Positions 17,357 through 25,880 of a stretch of 64,000 nt of DNA are shown one piece after another. The stretch comes from Arthrobacter sp. NIO-1057. GTDB taxonomy: Bacteria > Actinomycetota > Actinomycetes > Actinomycetales > Micrococcaceae. The first letter of the stretch is position 1. Every line of letters begins with the position of its first letter. The stretch covers positions 310,001 to 374,000 of the forward strand of contig NZ_FMAT01000001.1 of NCBI RefSeq assembly GCF_900094805.1, written 5' to 3'. Position numbers and translations under genes: made by a program. Below the pieces are notes generated by a model. It was given only the letters and a program-made list of their open reading frames with translations, ran no database searches and was not told the DNA's origin.

Positions 17357-17676
17357 TGGCTGGCGACGACTTAGAAAACTACGAGTCCGACATGGAACTG
17401 CAGCTGTACCGCGAGTACAAAACCGTGGTGGGGCTGTTCAATTACGTGGTCGAGACCGAACGACGCTTCTACCTGGCAAACCACGTAGACGTCAAAACCC
17501 TGAGCAACGCCGGTGAAGTCTATTTTGAACTAAACCTGAGCGACGCATGGGTCTGGGATATCTACCGTCAGGGACGCTTCGTGAAGAACGTGCAGGTGCT
17601 GACCTTCAAAGACGTCAACGTGGAGGAACTGAACCGAGACGAGCTGGAGATCCCTAAAGAAGGGCTAGACTCCTAG
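17356..17676 (+). CDS. DUF2469 family protein
   Basis: A 106-residue acidic protein typical of actinobacteria, always found next to rnhB (DLENYESDMELQLYREYK at the start, WVWDIYRQGRFVKNVQVLTFKDVNVEEL later). Function is unknown. The ATG at 17356 overlaps the rnhB TGA and has GGAAG at 17344-17348; a GTG at 17353 is an alternative. Co-translation with rnhB hints at a role near replication or RNA removal, but this is only context. Confidence 0.92.
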   Translation: MAGDDLENYESDMELQLYREYKTVVGLFNYVVETERRFYLANHVDVKTLSNAGEVYFELNLSDAWVWDIYRQGRFVKNVQVLTFKDVNVEELNRDELEIPKEGLDS

Positions 17677-17772
17677 CTTCCGTTATCCACACTGCGCGCT
17701 TCCTAGTGACCGGAAGAGCCCGAGGACTCCGAAGATGTTTGCAACGAATAGTTCAAACATCCAGGAGTCATC

Positions 17773-18135
17773 ATGCGCACTGCGGCACAAAGGTTGGGTG
17801 CAGCCGGGGAACTTGCGGCCACCCAATATCTCAGCGAGAACCACTATGAGATCCTGGACAGGAACTGGCGTTGTTCCGCTGGGGAATTAGATGCCGTAGC
17901 ACGCGCTAGTAACGGTCAGATTGTGGCCGTTGAAGTTAAAACGCGCTCATCTACCCGCTATGGAACCGGTTTTGACGCGATCACGGCCCAAAAATACCAC
18001 CGGCTACATAAGCTACTGATCCTATGGGCTCAAGCCCACCGGATGTTCAATGCCCAACCCCGGGTAGATGTAGTGGAGGTGTATCCCGACGGCCGGGGAT
18101 ACACCTGCTTCGTGCATCAATCGGTGCAGCCATGA
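17773..18135 (+). CDS. YraN family (UPF0102) putative endonuclease
   Basis: A 120-residue protein with the restriction-endonuclease-like core: GELDAVAR (Asp) and VAVEVKTRSSTRYG (ExK). Members are small Holliday-junction-like nuclease folds with unproven activity. It overlaps the following comM gene by four bases (ATGA), which is a common pairing (yraN-comM-dprA). ATG at 17773 is preceded by AGGAG (17762-17766). Confidence 0.92.
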   Translation: MRTAAQRLGAAGELAATQYLSENHYEILDRNWRCSAGELDAVARASNGQIVAVEVKTRSSTRYGTGFDAITAQKYHRLHKLLILWAQAHRMFNAQPRVDVVEVYPDGRGYTCFVHQSVQP

Positions 18136-19685
18136 GCACTGCTCGCACCAGTGCCGCCGCGATCCATGGGCTCAGCGTCTCACTGGTAGAAGTAGAAGCA
18201 GACCTGGGCAACGGTATCCCCGGTTTCATCATCCTAGGTTTACCGGATGCTTCCCTACGCGAAGCCCGCGAACGGATTAAGTCTGCTGCACGCAATACCG
18301 GCATACCGCTAGCCAACCGAAAATTGACCGTAAACCTCTCGCCAGCCACCCTGCCCAAATACGGATCCGGTTTTGACCTTGCGATCCTACTGGCAGCACT
18401 GGCCGCAGATCAACAAGTGCTCGTCAGTCCCTCCACCTTATATCTAGCCGAGCTGGGTCTGGACGGCACGCTACGGGCAGTACCCGGCGTTTTGCCGGCG
18501 GTGCAATTAGCCAAAGAACATGGGTTAGAACGCGTCATCGTGGCCGAGGCCAACGGTAACGAGGCACGACTAGTTCAAGGTATCGAAGTGATCTCCGCCC
18601 GCCACCTAGGTCAAGTCCTTCAATACTGCGGCGCATCAGAAGAATTGATCACAACCTACTTGCGTCATCCGCGCACTTCAAACTCACGAATGCGCCCTAC
18701 CTCAAGCGGCATCAGTGCCGAAGACGCCGACTTACAACTCGTTAATGGCCAACAAGAAGCACGCCTGGCATTGGAACTCGCTGCAGCTGGGGGACACCAC
18801 CTCATCATGGTTGGTCCGGCCGGCGCAGGAAAAACCATGTTGGCCAAATGTCTGCCGTCAATCCTTCCGCCATTAGACGAGAATCAAGCTTTGGAAGCGA
18901 CTGCGGTGCATTCTATTACCTACGGCGGATTGCATGAGGTCAACGAATTACAGCGGATTCCACCCTTTGTCGCACCCCACCATACGGCTTCGCTTTCGGC
19001 GCTCATCGGAGGTGGGACCGCACAGCTGATTCCCGGAGCAATTACCCGGGCCCATCATGGGATTTTATTCTTGGATGAGGCCGCGCAGTTTAATACTGGA
19101 GTGCTTGATGCTCTGCGCCAACCTATCGAGGAAGGCTACATCAACCTCGCCCGTGCCAAGGGACACCAACGTCTTCCTGCTCGCTTTCAACTGATACTCG
19201 CCTCGAATCCCTGCCCCTGTGGCAAGAATTTCGGTACTGGAACCGGCTGCACCTGCACCCCGATGGCCAGGCGACGCTACTTTGCCCGACTATCTGGCCC
19301 CATTCTTGACCGGGTAGACCTGCAAGTTCGGGTGAACCCGGTACATCAATCGCAACTACTAAGCTCCGAGGACAACGAGTCCAGCGCCACGATCCGCGAA
19401 CGAGTTCTTGCCACCCGTGAACGTAGCCAGGAGAGACTACGAGAATTCTCAATAAGTTGCAACGCGCAAATACCAACGCAAGTACTCCGGCATGAATTGA
19501 AATATCCAGCAAAAACCAAGGCCGCCCTAGAACAACTCGCGACTCGTCGTGGGCTGTCTGCCCGCGGTATTCACCGACTGCTTCGAGTGGCATGGACAGT
19601 GGCAGATCAACAGCAACATCTTGCACCTACCAAAGACGACTTGGCAATTGCAGCTCAACTACGGCAAAGTCTCGAAAACAGTTAA
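18132..19685 (+). CDS. comM: ComM/YifB family Mg-chelatase-like AAA+ ATPase
   Basis: A 517-residue protein. The N-terminal Lon-like domain has GIPGFIILGLPDASLREARERI. The AAA+ core has Walker A (GPAGAGKTML), Walker B (GILFLDEAAQF) and the Mg-chelatase-type insert with four Cys (NPCPCGKNFGTGTGCTC). ComM is a hexameric helicase that promotes branch migration during natural transformation. The ATG at 18132 overlaps yraN; the frame is open upstream but those residues are a shadow of yraN. It is followed by dprA and xerC. Confidence 0.94.
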   Translation: MSTARTSAAAIHGLSVSLVEVEADLGNGIPGFIILGLPDASLREARERIKSAARNTGIPLANRKLTVNLSPATLPKYGSGFDLAILLAALAADQQVLVSPSTLYLAELGLDGTLRAVPGVLPAVQLAKEHGLERVIVAEANGNEARLVQGIEVISARHLGQVLQYCGASEELITTYLRHPRTSNSRMRPTSSGISAEDADLQLVNGQQEARLALELAAAGGHHLIMVGPAGAGKTMLAKCLPSILPPLDENQALEATAVHSITYGGLHEVNELQRIPPFVAPHHTASLSALIGGGTAQLIPGAITRAHHGILFLDEAAQFNTGVLDALRQPIEEGYINLARAKGHQRLPARFQLILASNPCPCGKNFGTGTGCTCTPMARRRYFARLSGPILDRVDLQVRVNPVHQSQLLSSEDNESSATIRERVLATRERSQERLREFSISCNAQIPTQVLRHELKYPAKTKAALEQLATRRGLSARGIHRLLRVAWTVADQQQHLAPTKDDLAIAAQLRQSLENS

Positions 19686-19694
19686 GGCAGACTG

Positions 19695-20939
19695 ATGACC
19701 AATAATCCGAAGATTGCTCCGGTTCTTGATCCTACGAATCAAGACCGGTTAACGATCGCGCACCTGAATCAGCTCATTGAGCCCAACGATTTCACGGCCA
19801 GTGCGCTACTTCAGCTCATGAGCCCAGCAGAATTGCTTGGTGTGATCCAACGAGAAGATTATTTTCCGATGAGTCTGAAAGCGAAGGTTGATGAAATTCT
19901 TGGCGTTAAGACTTCAACAAATATGACCCAAGAGCTCAAGACCGCGCTGACACGATGGCGCAAAAGACTTGTGCTGAGTAATCCTATGGCGGCTTTAGAC
20001 ATTGCAGCACGTCACCATGGTGGCTTGCTGATTCCTTCCGATTCACAGTGGCCCACTCAGCTTGATGATCTGAACCTTGGACGTCCGCTATGCCTGTGGT
20101 GGCGCGCAAATGATCCGCAACTAATCACCGGGCAGGCGTTGGAGCGAAACGTAGCTATCGTTGGCTCACGCGACGCGAGCGACTACGGAGATCAGGTCAC
20201 TTTCGACTTAGCTCGTACGCTCGCCAAGCAAGGGTGCACCATCGTTTCCGGCGGAGCCTACGGCATTGACGCGAGCGCTCACCGGGCAGCCCTGACTGTC
20301 GAAGATTGGGCATACTCGAATCCGCCTACCATCACGGTGATGGCTGGCGGAATCGACCGGCTCTATCCATCGGGAAATAACAATCTGCTGAATCAAATTG
20401 TGGCCCGCGGTGTCTTATTTTCCGAGGTACCGCCGGGCACCACCTCAGCACGTTTTCGCTTTTTGAACCGTAACCGGATCATCGCTGCCTTGAGCCGCCT
20501 CGTTATTGTTGCCGAGGCTCGCCATCGTTCAGGTGCGCTCAACACGGTCAGCCACGCGGTGGAACTGGGCCGAGACGTAGCTGCTGTTCCTGGAAGTGTG
20601 TTCGCCCCGAACTCTGCCGGCTGTCACCGACTAATAGCTGAGGGCAGCGCCGGAATACTGACTTCCCCGCAAGATGCCCTAGACCTCATCGGTGCCACAG
20701 GCGGTGCTCAGAGCGTCCATGAACAATTAGTGCCGCAAAAATCGACGGATCAATTGGGGCGCGAGGAAGGAATGGTTTATGACATTTTGTCTTTTCGTAA
20801 GCCAATGCCCGTCGATGAGATCTCAGCGCGTAGCGGTATCCCCATGATTCAGACGCTGAAAGCTGTCGGCCGGTTGGAGGCGCTCGGCATGGCTTGCACC
20901 GATGGGCTGGCATGGAAGCTGGTCTATCAAGGTAAGTAG
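19695..20939 (+). CDS. dprA: DNA-processing protein DprA
   Basis: A 414-residue protein. An N-terminal helical SAM-like region (about 1-110) is followed by the Rossmann domain: AIVGSRDASDYG, TIVSGGAYGIDASAHRAAL, VMAGGIDRLYPSGN, and FLNRNRIIAALSRLVIVAEAR. A C-terminal winged-helix segment (DEISARSGIPMIQTLKAVGRLEALGM) is present. DprA loads RecA on incoming single strands. It lies 9 bases after comM and 25 bases before xerC. ATG at 19695. Confidence 0.94.
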   Translation: MTNNPKIAPVLDPTNQDRLTIAHLNQLIEPNDFTASALLQLMSPAELLGVIQREDYFPMSLKAKVDEILGVKTSTNMTQELKTALTRWRKRLVLSNPMAALDIAARHHGGLLIPSDSQWPTQLDDLNLGRPLCLWWRANDPQLITGQALERNVAIVGSRDASDYGDQVTFDLARTLAKQGCTIVSGGAYGIDASAHRAALTVEDWAYSNPPTITVMAGGIDRLYPSGNNNLLNQIVARGVLFSEVPPGTTSARFRFLNRNRIIAALSRLVIVAEARHRSGALNTVSHAVELGRDVAAVPGSVFAPNSAGCHRLIAEGSAGILTSPQDALDLIGATGGAQSVHEQLVPQKSTDQLGREEGMVYDILSFRKPMPVDEISARSGIPMIQTLKAVGRLEALGMACTDGLAWKLVYQGK

Positions 20940-20964
20940 GCTGATTCAGGTAAGCTCGGTGGTG

Positions 20965-21963
20965 ATGAAGCAAGATCCTGCCTTGAAGCAATCCCAAGGT
21001 CCGTCCGCAAAATTTTCGGAACCTGTCGCGGACTACCTCGAATATCTACAGCGCGAACGTGGCCGTAGTGAAAACACCCTGCGGGCTTATGACATTGACC
21101 TGCGTAACCTTGGACAGTTTCTCCACAATCATGCAGGTGACCCAACACTGAAATTGATTACCGTTCAGATGCTGCGCGATTGGCTGGCTTATCTACACGA
21201 ATCCGAGATCTCGCGCACGACTCTCGCCCGCAGGATTTCCGCGGTGAAGAACTTTTTTGCTTGGGCACTCAAGCATGAGCTTGTTGAAAGCGACCCTGCT
21301 CTGCGGTTGGCAGCGCCGAAAAAAGAACGACGTCTACCTCATGTGCTTCAGCCCAGCCAGATTAATCGTTTGCTTTCGGAGGACGAGGCGCCAGTCGAAG
21401 ATGATTCGAAGGCTGGAGAGCAGAGCATGCGCAAGGAAAATGATGCTAAGTCGTTGGCCGTGGCGTGCAGGGACAAAGTCATCGCTGAGCTGCTTTACGC
21501 GTCTGGGCTGCGCATTAGTGAGTTAGTTGCACTGGATATTGCGGACATTGACTTTGAACGAAGGACCTTAAGAGTCCTCGGTAAAGGTAACAAAGAACGA
21601 GTTGTTCCTTTTGGAAAGCCTGCAGAACGCGTGATCATCGACTGGATACGCTCTCATCGCAAAATCCTCGCTACGGAATCGGCAGGGAATGCCTTGTTGG
21701 TTGGAGTACGCGGTTCCAGGCTTAACGTGCGGCAGGCACGAGAAGTCATAGCTACAGCATTAAAATCTCTTGGCGATACCTCTGCAAGTGGTCCGCATGC
21801 CCTACGCCACACCGTGGCAACCCATTTGCTCGACGGTGGGGCGGACCTTCGAGCGGTTCAAGAGTTTCTCGGTCACGCATCATTGGCCACGACTCAGCTG
21901 TACACGCACGTATCAGTTGATCGTTTACGTCAAAGTTATCGGCAAGCGCATCCTCGGGCCTGA
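20965..21963 (+). CDS. xerC: Tyrosine recombinase XerC
   Basis: A 332-residue integrase-fold recombinase. The N-terminal SAM-like core-binding domain contains RGRSENTLRAYDIDL; the catalytic domain shows the Arg in SGLRISELVALDI, the HxLRH box in GPHALRHTVATHL, the His in LGHASLATT and the nucleophile Tyr in LYTHV. The size and position after dprA indicate the chromosomal dimer-resolution XerC rather than a phage integrase. ATG at 20965 is 25 bases past the dprA stop; longer in-frame forms would overlap dprA. Confidence 0.9.
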   Translation: MKQDPALKQSQGPSAKFSEPVADYLEYLQRERGRSENTLRAYDIDLRNLGQFLHNHAGDPTLKLITVQMLRDWLAYLHESEISRTTLARRISAVKNFFAWALKHELVESDPALRLAAPKKERRLPHVLQPSQINRLLSEDEAPVEDDSKAGEQSMRKENDAKSLAVACRDKVIAELLYASGLRISELVALDIADIDFERRTLRVLGKGNKERVVPFGKPAERVIIDWIRSHRKILATESAGNALLVGVRGSRLNVRQAREVIATALKSLGDTSASGPHALRHTVATHLLDGGADLRAVQEFLGHASLATTQLYTHVSVDRLRQSYRQAHPRA

Positions 21964-22105
21964 AGAATTCCACTCAATCTGTGATTATCCCGGATCTGGG
22001 TGGCGAAAAGTGCCCTTCATCGGGCAAAATAGAAGTATCGGAGGAGCAAGCACCTGTTCGATGTTGACGTAGGGGAAGACGATCAACACCGCAACGGAGG
22101 ATGGC

Positions 22106-22609
22106 ATGTCTGCACCGATGACCAGAGGCGTGATTTTTGTACATTCCGCCCCTGCAGCGCTATGCCCACATCTCGAATGGGCAATTGGGTCCGTGCTCGG
22201 AACGCCAGTCAAGATGGACTGGACCGAACAGCGCGTAGCACCCGGATTTTGTCGTGCCGAAATTGAATGGGTAGGACCCCAAGGAACGGGTGCGCTACTC
22301 ACCAGTGAAATGCACGGATGGCAGCATCTTCGTTTCGAAATCACTGAAGAACCAAGCCCAGGCGCCGACGGTAGCCGATGGTCCGTAACCCCGGATTTGG
22401 GCATCTTCCATGCCACCGTGGATGTAGCAGGAAACATCATGATCGGTGAAGAACGAATCCGTTGGGCCTATGAAAAGGGCGACGGCAACCCCTCAATCTT
22501 CTATCAAGAAATGTCCATCGCCCTCGGTGAGGCGTGGGACGAAGAGCTAGAACCCTTCCGTCATGCGGGAGATGAAGCCCCTGTTCGATGGCTCAACCAG
22601 GTGGTATAA
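22106..22609 (+). CDS. DUF3145 family protein
   Basis: A 167-residue actinobacterial protein of unknown role (TRGVIFVHSAPAALCPHLEWAI at the start; PGFCRAEIEWVGPQGTGALLTSEMHGW in the middle). The start ATG at 22106 has CGGAGG at 22095-22100. No catalytic motif is obvious. It is a single-gene unit with its own terminator. Confidence 0.93.
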   Translation: MSAPMTRGVIFVHSAPAALCPHLEWAIGSVLGTPVKMDWTEQRVAPGFCRAEIEWVGPQGTGALLTSEMHGWQHLRFEITEEPSPGADGSRWSVTPDLGIFHATVDVAGNIMIGEERIRWAYEKGDGNPSIFYQEMSIALGEAWDEELEPFRHAGDEAPVRWLNQVV

Positions 22610-22689
22610 CAACTGGTCATTAAATCTCTGGGTGAATTTACAACTGCACCCAGTTAGGCCCCGGTGGTGCGGGGTTGTTACCAAGAGGT

Positions 22690-22717
22690 GTGGGATCTCG
22701 AAAAATCGGGATCCCAC
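22690..22717 (+). terminator. Hairpin terminator after DUF3145
   Basis: An 11-base stem (22690-22700 with 22707-22717, one G-U pair) and loop AAAAAT. The T tract is weak (TCTTCG). Confidence 0.65.
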
Positions 22718-22782
22718 TCTTCGCCTTTAATACAGTGCTGTCTAAGTGCGTTGAATAGTGATGCTAGACTCGTGGCGATGAA

Positions 22783-22833
22783 GACCAGTCAGGCTCCAAG
22801 GAGCCACTCCCGGAACGGCTATCTGGTCGTTCC
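22783..22833 (+). promoter_or_regulatory. Structured leader candidate upstream of a VOC gene
   Basis: GACCAG (22783-22788) can pair with CTGGTC (22823-22828), enclosing a GGCTC/GAGCC hairpin (22792-22796 with 22801-22805). A competing hairpin GGAACG (22812-22817) / CGTTCC (22828-22833) shares base 22828. The element lies 70-120 bases before the VOC start. No riboswitch family is recognised. Confidence 0.3.
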
Positions 22834-22905
22834 CTGATCCGCGGACCTCCCCGTGAACGAAACTTTCAAGCAAATGAATCTTCGGACACATGATGAAAGG
22901 GAGAA

Positions 22906-23292
22906 ATGACCGCACGATTCAACCACACAATTATTGCTTCAGTGGATCCAGAACATATGGCAGAGTTCTACACTGATCTGCTCGAAGCCGACCCTGCACC
23001 AAGTTGGGGTCCATTCTGCAACATTAGCCTTGATGATGGCGTGCTATTGCAGTTCGCGGCACCACCGGTTGAGTTTCCGCCACAGCACTACGCCTTCTTG
23101 TTGAGCGAGGAGCACTTTGACCGGGCCTACCAAAAAATATGCGCGTTGCAACTCGAACATTGGGCTGACCCGCAACGTCAGAAGCCCGGCACCATAAACC
23201 ACGAGCACGAAGGCAGGGGAGTCTATCTCTTAGATCCATCGGGGCACTACCTGGAGTTGATCACCAAGGGGTATTTGTCACCAGATAGTTAG
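22906..23292 (+). CDS. VOC/glyoxalase family protein
   Basis: A 128-residue single VOC module: FNHTIIASVDPEHMAEFYTDLLEA at the start, then FAFLLSEEHFDRAY and HEGRGVYLLDPSGHYLELIT at the end, where His (start) and Glu (LELIT) are likely metal ligands. Proteins of this kind act on catechols, isonitrile-type antibiotics or glyoxals; no substrate can be assigned. ATG at 22906 follows AAAGGGAG. Its last four bases overlap the 3' end of the convergent DHFR-like gene. Confidence 0.85.
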   Translation: MTARFNHTIIASVDPEHMAEFYTDLLEADPAPSWGPFCNISLDDGVLLQFAAPPVEFPPQHYAFLLSEEHFDRAYQKICALQLEHWADPQRQKPGTINHEHEGRGVYLLDPSGHYLELITKGYLSPDS

Positions 23293-23864
23293 CGCTGGAC
23301 ATTGAATACATTCTTCTGAATACCGTTGGAATAGGTGTGCGAGTCGACCAGATGCAGCTTTTGTGCGTCCAAGCTTTCTTGACTGAACAGGCGTTTGCCT
23401 GCTCCAAGCAGCACAGGGAAAACTAGCAGGTTGTAACGGTCAATCAGTTGGTGCTCTTGTAGGGAACGAACCAACGTTGCCGACCCATGGATACTGATGG
23501 GACCGCCTTCGCCTGCACGCAGCCTGGCGACATCAGAAATTGAGCGCAGGATCGTGGTCTCACCCCAGTTATCAACGAGGTCCTTCTCGCCCAAAGTAGT
23601 GGAGAGAACATATTTTGGCATCGCGTTATAACGTGGAAATTCTTCGGTCATTGAAGGCCAGACGGGGGAGAAGGCCTGGTAGCTAATCCTGCCAAGTAGC
23701 ATGGCTGAGGCCTCGGCTTGCTCGGTGCCTTTCAGCTCGTATGCGGCGGGGTCGAACTCGACGCTTTTCGTCGTCCAGCCGGAGTTGCGATAATCCGGTT
23801 CGCTGCCAGGAGCTTCGACAACTCCATCCAGTGAGATGAATGAGGTAGCGATCAGTGTGCGCAC
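23289..23864 (-). CDS. Dihydrofolate reductase family protein (RibD C-terminal fold)
   Basis: A 191-residue protein of the YyaP/RibD_C type: MRTLIATSFISLDGVVEAPG at the start, MLLGRISYQAF, ISIHGSATLVRSL and LVFPVLLGAGKRLF. Such proteins bind NADPH and reduce an unknown small molecule; they are not the housekeeping folate enzyme. ATG at 23864. Its stop overlaps the stop of the VOC gene by four bases on the other strand. Confidence 0.88.
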   Translation of the reverse strand: MRTLIATSFISLDGVVEAPGSEPDYRNSGWTTKSVEFDPAAYELKGTEQAEASAMLLGRISYQAFSPVWPSMTEEFPRYNAMPKYVLSTTLGEKDLVDNWGETTILRSISDVARLRAGEGGPISIHGSATLVRSLQEHQLIDRYNLLVFPVLLGAGKRLFSQESLDAQKLHLVDSHTYSNGIQKNVFNVQR

Positions 23865-23981
23865 AACGTCTCCTTTGGCCGGTGGGACTACGAAAATCCG
23901 CGCCTAGTGGGCGGATCTTGAGCGTAACAAGTGGGGCCTCAGAGGGACAACAAATTCACCTGAAGTCTCAGGATTAAACGG

Positions 23982-24022
23982 CAATGGGCTGATTCAAGGA
24001 ATGTCCTTGAACCAGCCCATTG
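23982..24022 (-). terminator. Terminator of the fab cluster
   Basis: A 19-base stem with one mismatch (23982-24000 with 24004-24022) and a three-base loop lies 30 bases past the fabF stop. On the minus strand a short TTTAAT follows. Confidence 0.8.
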
Positions 24023-24051
24023 ATGTCTCAGCCTAGAAAGCCGAGCTCAAA

Positions 24052-25299
24052 CTAAACGCTACGGATAGCGACAACTGCGTTGTGACCACCGAAACCGAAG
24101 GAGTTATTCAGCGCCACGATGTTGCCTTCTGCTGGCAATGCTTCTGGCTTGCCGGTGACAACCTTCAATGGGATTGCTGGATCCTGGTTGTCCAGGTTGA
24201 TGGTGACCGGAGTGGTGCGGTGGTAGACAGCCAGTGCACAGAGGACCGATTCAACAGCGCCAGAAGCACCGAGCAGGTGTCCCATCTGCGACTTGGTTGC
24301 CGAAACCCACACGTTGTCTAGGTGATCGCCCAGAGCGTTTTTCAACGCGGTGTATTCTGGGGCGTCGCCCACTGGGGTAGAGGTGGCGTGTGCATTGACG
24401 TGCACGACATCTTCAGGCTGGATGCGGCCATCGAACATGGCTGCCTTCAGCGCACGAGTTGCACCCATGCCATCTGGATCCGGGGCGGTGATGTGGTGAG
24501 CATCCGAGGTGACCGAAGAGCCGGCCAGCTCAGCGTAGATACGAGCGCCACGAGCCAGTGCGTGTTCTTCAGCCTCAAGTACCAGGGCGCCAGCGCCTTC
24601 ACCCATGACGAAGCCATCGCGGTCAATGTCATATGGACGTGATGCCTTGGCAGGATCATCATTACGACGCGAGAGCGCGTGCATGGAGGAGAACGCAGCC
24701 ATTGGCATTGGGTGGATGGCTGCTTCAGCGCCACCAACCATGACAACATCAGCCTTGCCGGAACGGATGAGTTCCAGACCCACGTGCATGGCTTCGGTGC
24801 CCGATGCACAGGCAGACACTGGGGTGTGCGCGCCTGCGGCAGCACCAAGATCCAGCGAGACCGCGGCAGCTGGACCGTTAGGCATCAGCATTGGTACGGT
24901 CATCGGCAAGACGCGGCGTGGGCCCTTTTCGCGCAGGGTGTCCCAAGCGTTGAGCAAGGTCCAGACGCCACCAATACCGGTAGCGAAGGCCACAGCCAGC
25001 TTGTTCTGGTCGATGTCATCCTTGCTCAGACCCGAGTCAGCCCAAGCTTCACGCGAGGCCACCACAGCGAACTGCGTGGATGGGTCCATACGCTTGGTTT
25101 CCGGGCGGGTGAGTACCTCGGTTGGCTGAACGGTAGCGCGCGCAGCGAAGGTGACCGGAAGGTCAAACTCCTCGACCCAGGAATCTTCTAGGGTTGCGGC
25201 GCCGGAAACGCCCTTCAAAGCGTTCTCCCATAGGGTGGGGACATCCCCGCCGATAGGAGTGGTGGCTCCGAGACCGGTGATCACTACTTTGCGCGCCAT
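24052..25299 (-). CDS. fabF: Beta-ketoacyl-ACP synthase II
   Basis: A 415-residue condensing enzyme that elongates acyl-ACP with malonyl-ACP. The triad is Cys in VSACASGTEA, His in NAHATSTPVGD and His in MGHLLGASGAVE. The glycine-rich end FGFGGHNAVVAIRS is typical. Start chosen at ATG 25299 (MARKVVITGLG), seven bases after AGAGAG on the minus strand; an ATG directly before it (25302) is nearly as good. It follows acpP by 122 bases, a gap that holds two hairpins and an AT-rich tandem repeat. Confidence 0.95.
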   Translation of the reverse strand: MARKVVITGLGATTPIGGDVPTLWENALKGVSGAATLEDSWVEEFDLPVTFAARATVQPTEVLTRPETKRMDPSTQFAVVASREAWADSGLSKDDIDQNKLAVAFATGIGGVWTLLNAWDTLREKGPRRVLPMTVPMLMPNGPAAAVSLDLGAAAGAHTPVSACASGTEAMHVGLELIRSGKADVVMVGGAEAAIHPMPMAAFSSMHALSRRNDDPAKASRPYDIDRDGFVMGEGAGALVLEAEEHALARGARIYAELAGSSVTSDAHHITAPDPDGMGATRALKAAMFDGRIQPEDVVHVNAHATSTPVGDAPEYTALKNALGDHLDNVWVSATKSQMGHLLGASGAVESVLCALAVYHRTTPVTINLDNQDPAIPLKVVTGKPEALPAEGNIVALNNSFGFGGHNAVVAIRSV

Positions 25300-25320
25300 C
25301 ATCAAACTCTCTACTGTGCG

Positions 25321-25346
25321 ATTAAGAAATTTAATTAAGAAATTTA
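25321..25346 (-). repeat. 13-base perfect tandem repeat just upstream of fabF
   Basis: ATTAAGAAATTTA occurs twice head to tail (25321-25333 and 25334-25346). It is entirely A+T apart from one G per unit, in a GC-rich neighbourhood, and lies 20-45 bases before the fabF start, where it would be part of the fabF leader. Confidence 0.85.
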
Positions 25347-25350
25347 AGGG

Positions 25351-25392
25351 GGCCGGCTTGACGTACCGGCCGATGCGCACGGCTTTCCCGTG
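25351..25392 (-). promoter_or_regulatory. Two hairpins between acpP and fabF
   Basis: GGCCGG (25351-25356) pairs with CCGGCC (25366-25371), and GCACGG (25376-25381) with CCGTGC (25387-25392). On the transcribed strand the first hairpin is followed by the A/T repeat. This looks like an attenuator or RNA stabiliser that would let acpP mRNA exceed fabF mRNA. Confidence 0.5.
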
Positions 25393-25421
25393 CAACGGTT
25401 GTGGCGATAAACGCCGAAAGC

Positions 25422-25667
25422 TTAGGCCTGTGCGCCAGCGATGAAGTTAACTGCGTCGCCTACGGTCTTCAGGTTCTTGACTTCCTCATCCGGAATCTTC
25501 ACGTCGAACTTCTCTTCAGCTTCTACGACGATGGTCATCATCGAGATCGAGTCGATGTCCAGGTCCTCGGTGAAGGACTTGTCCAGCTGCACGTCTGCTT
25601 CGTCCAGGCCGGTCTCGGAGTTTACGATTTCGGCGAGGCCCGCCAGGATTTCTTCGTTGCTAGCCAT
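25422..25667 (-). CDS. acpP: Acyl carrier protein
   Basis: An 81-residue acidic ACP. The phosphopantetheine Ser lies in LDIDSISMMTIV: the family has DSL, here DSI. Helices and the C-terminal VGDAVNFI segment are normal. ATG at 25667 has AAGGAG upstream (25678-25673 on the minus strand). It sits between fabD and fabF and serves as acyl carrier for fatty acid synthesis. Confidence 0.96.
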   Translation of the reverse strand: MASNEEILAGLAEIVNSETGLDEADVQLDKSFTEDLDIDSISMMTIVVEAEEKFDVKIPDEEVKNLKTVGDAVNFIAGAQA

Positions 25668-25690
25668 GGATGGCTCCTTTTCTTCAGTTG

Positions 25691-25744
25691 CCGGAGGACT
25701 CCGGTGTTCTTTGCGGCCGTTACAGATTCCTGCTAACAGGAATC
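25691..25744 (-). other. Hairpins in the fabD-acpP gap
   Basis: CCGGAG/CTCCGG (25691-25704) and GATTCCTG (25725-25732) / CAGGAATC (25737-25744) form short perfect hairpins. The gap of 213 bases is where fabH is normally found in this gene order; none of the three minus-strand frames gives a recognisable fabH piece. Confidence 0.55.
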
Positions 25745-25880
25745 CGTCTCAAGCCAATCTGCTGAAACTTTGATGCATGAGTTACACAACGCAGTTTCGT
25801 CGGTTTAAAGCTTAGGTCAGAGATGAGCTCGCCGGTGGCATCATGACAGGTTCGTCGCCCAAATCTTTGCGTGATGCCTA

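Noticed and set aside
20902-20964. Longer XerC start overlapping dprA
   Set aside because: The extra 21 residues mirror the dprA end and lack likeness to XerC; ATG 20965 fits.
20965-21963. XerC as a phage or island integrase
   Set aside because: Size and position after comM-dprA are those of the housekeeping gene; no att site or phage genes are near.
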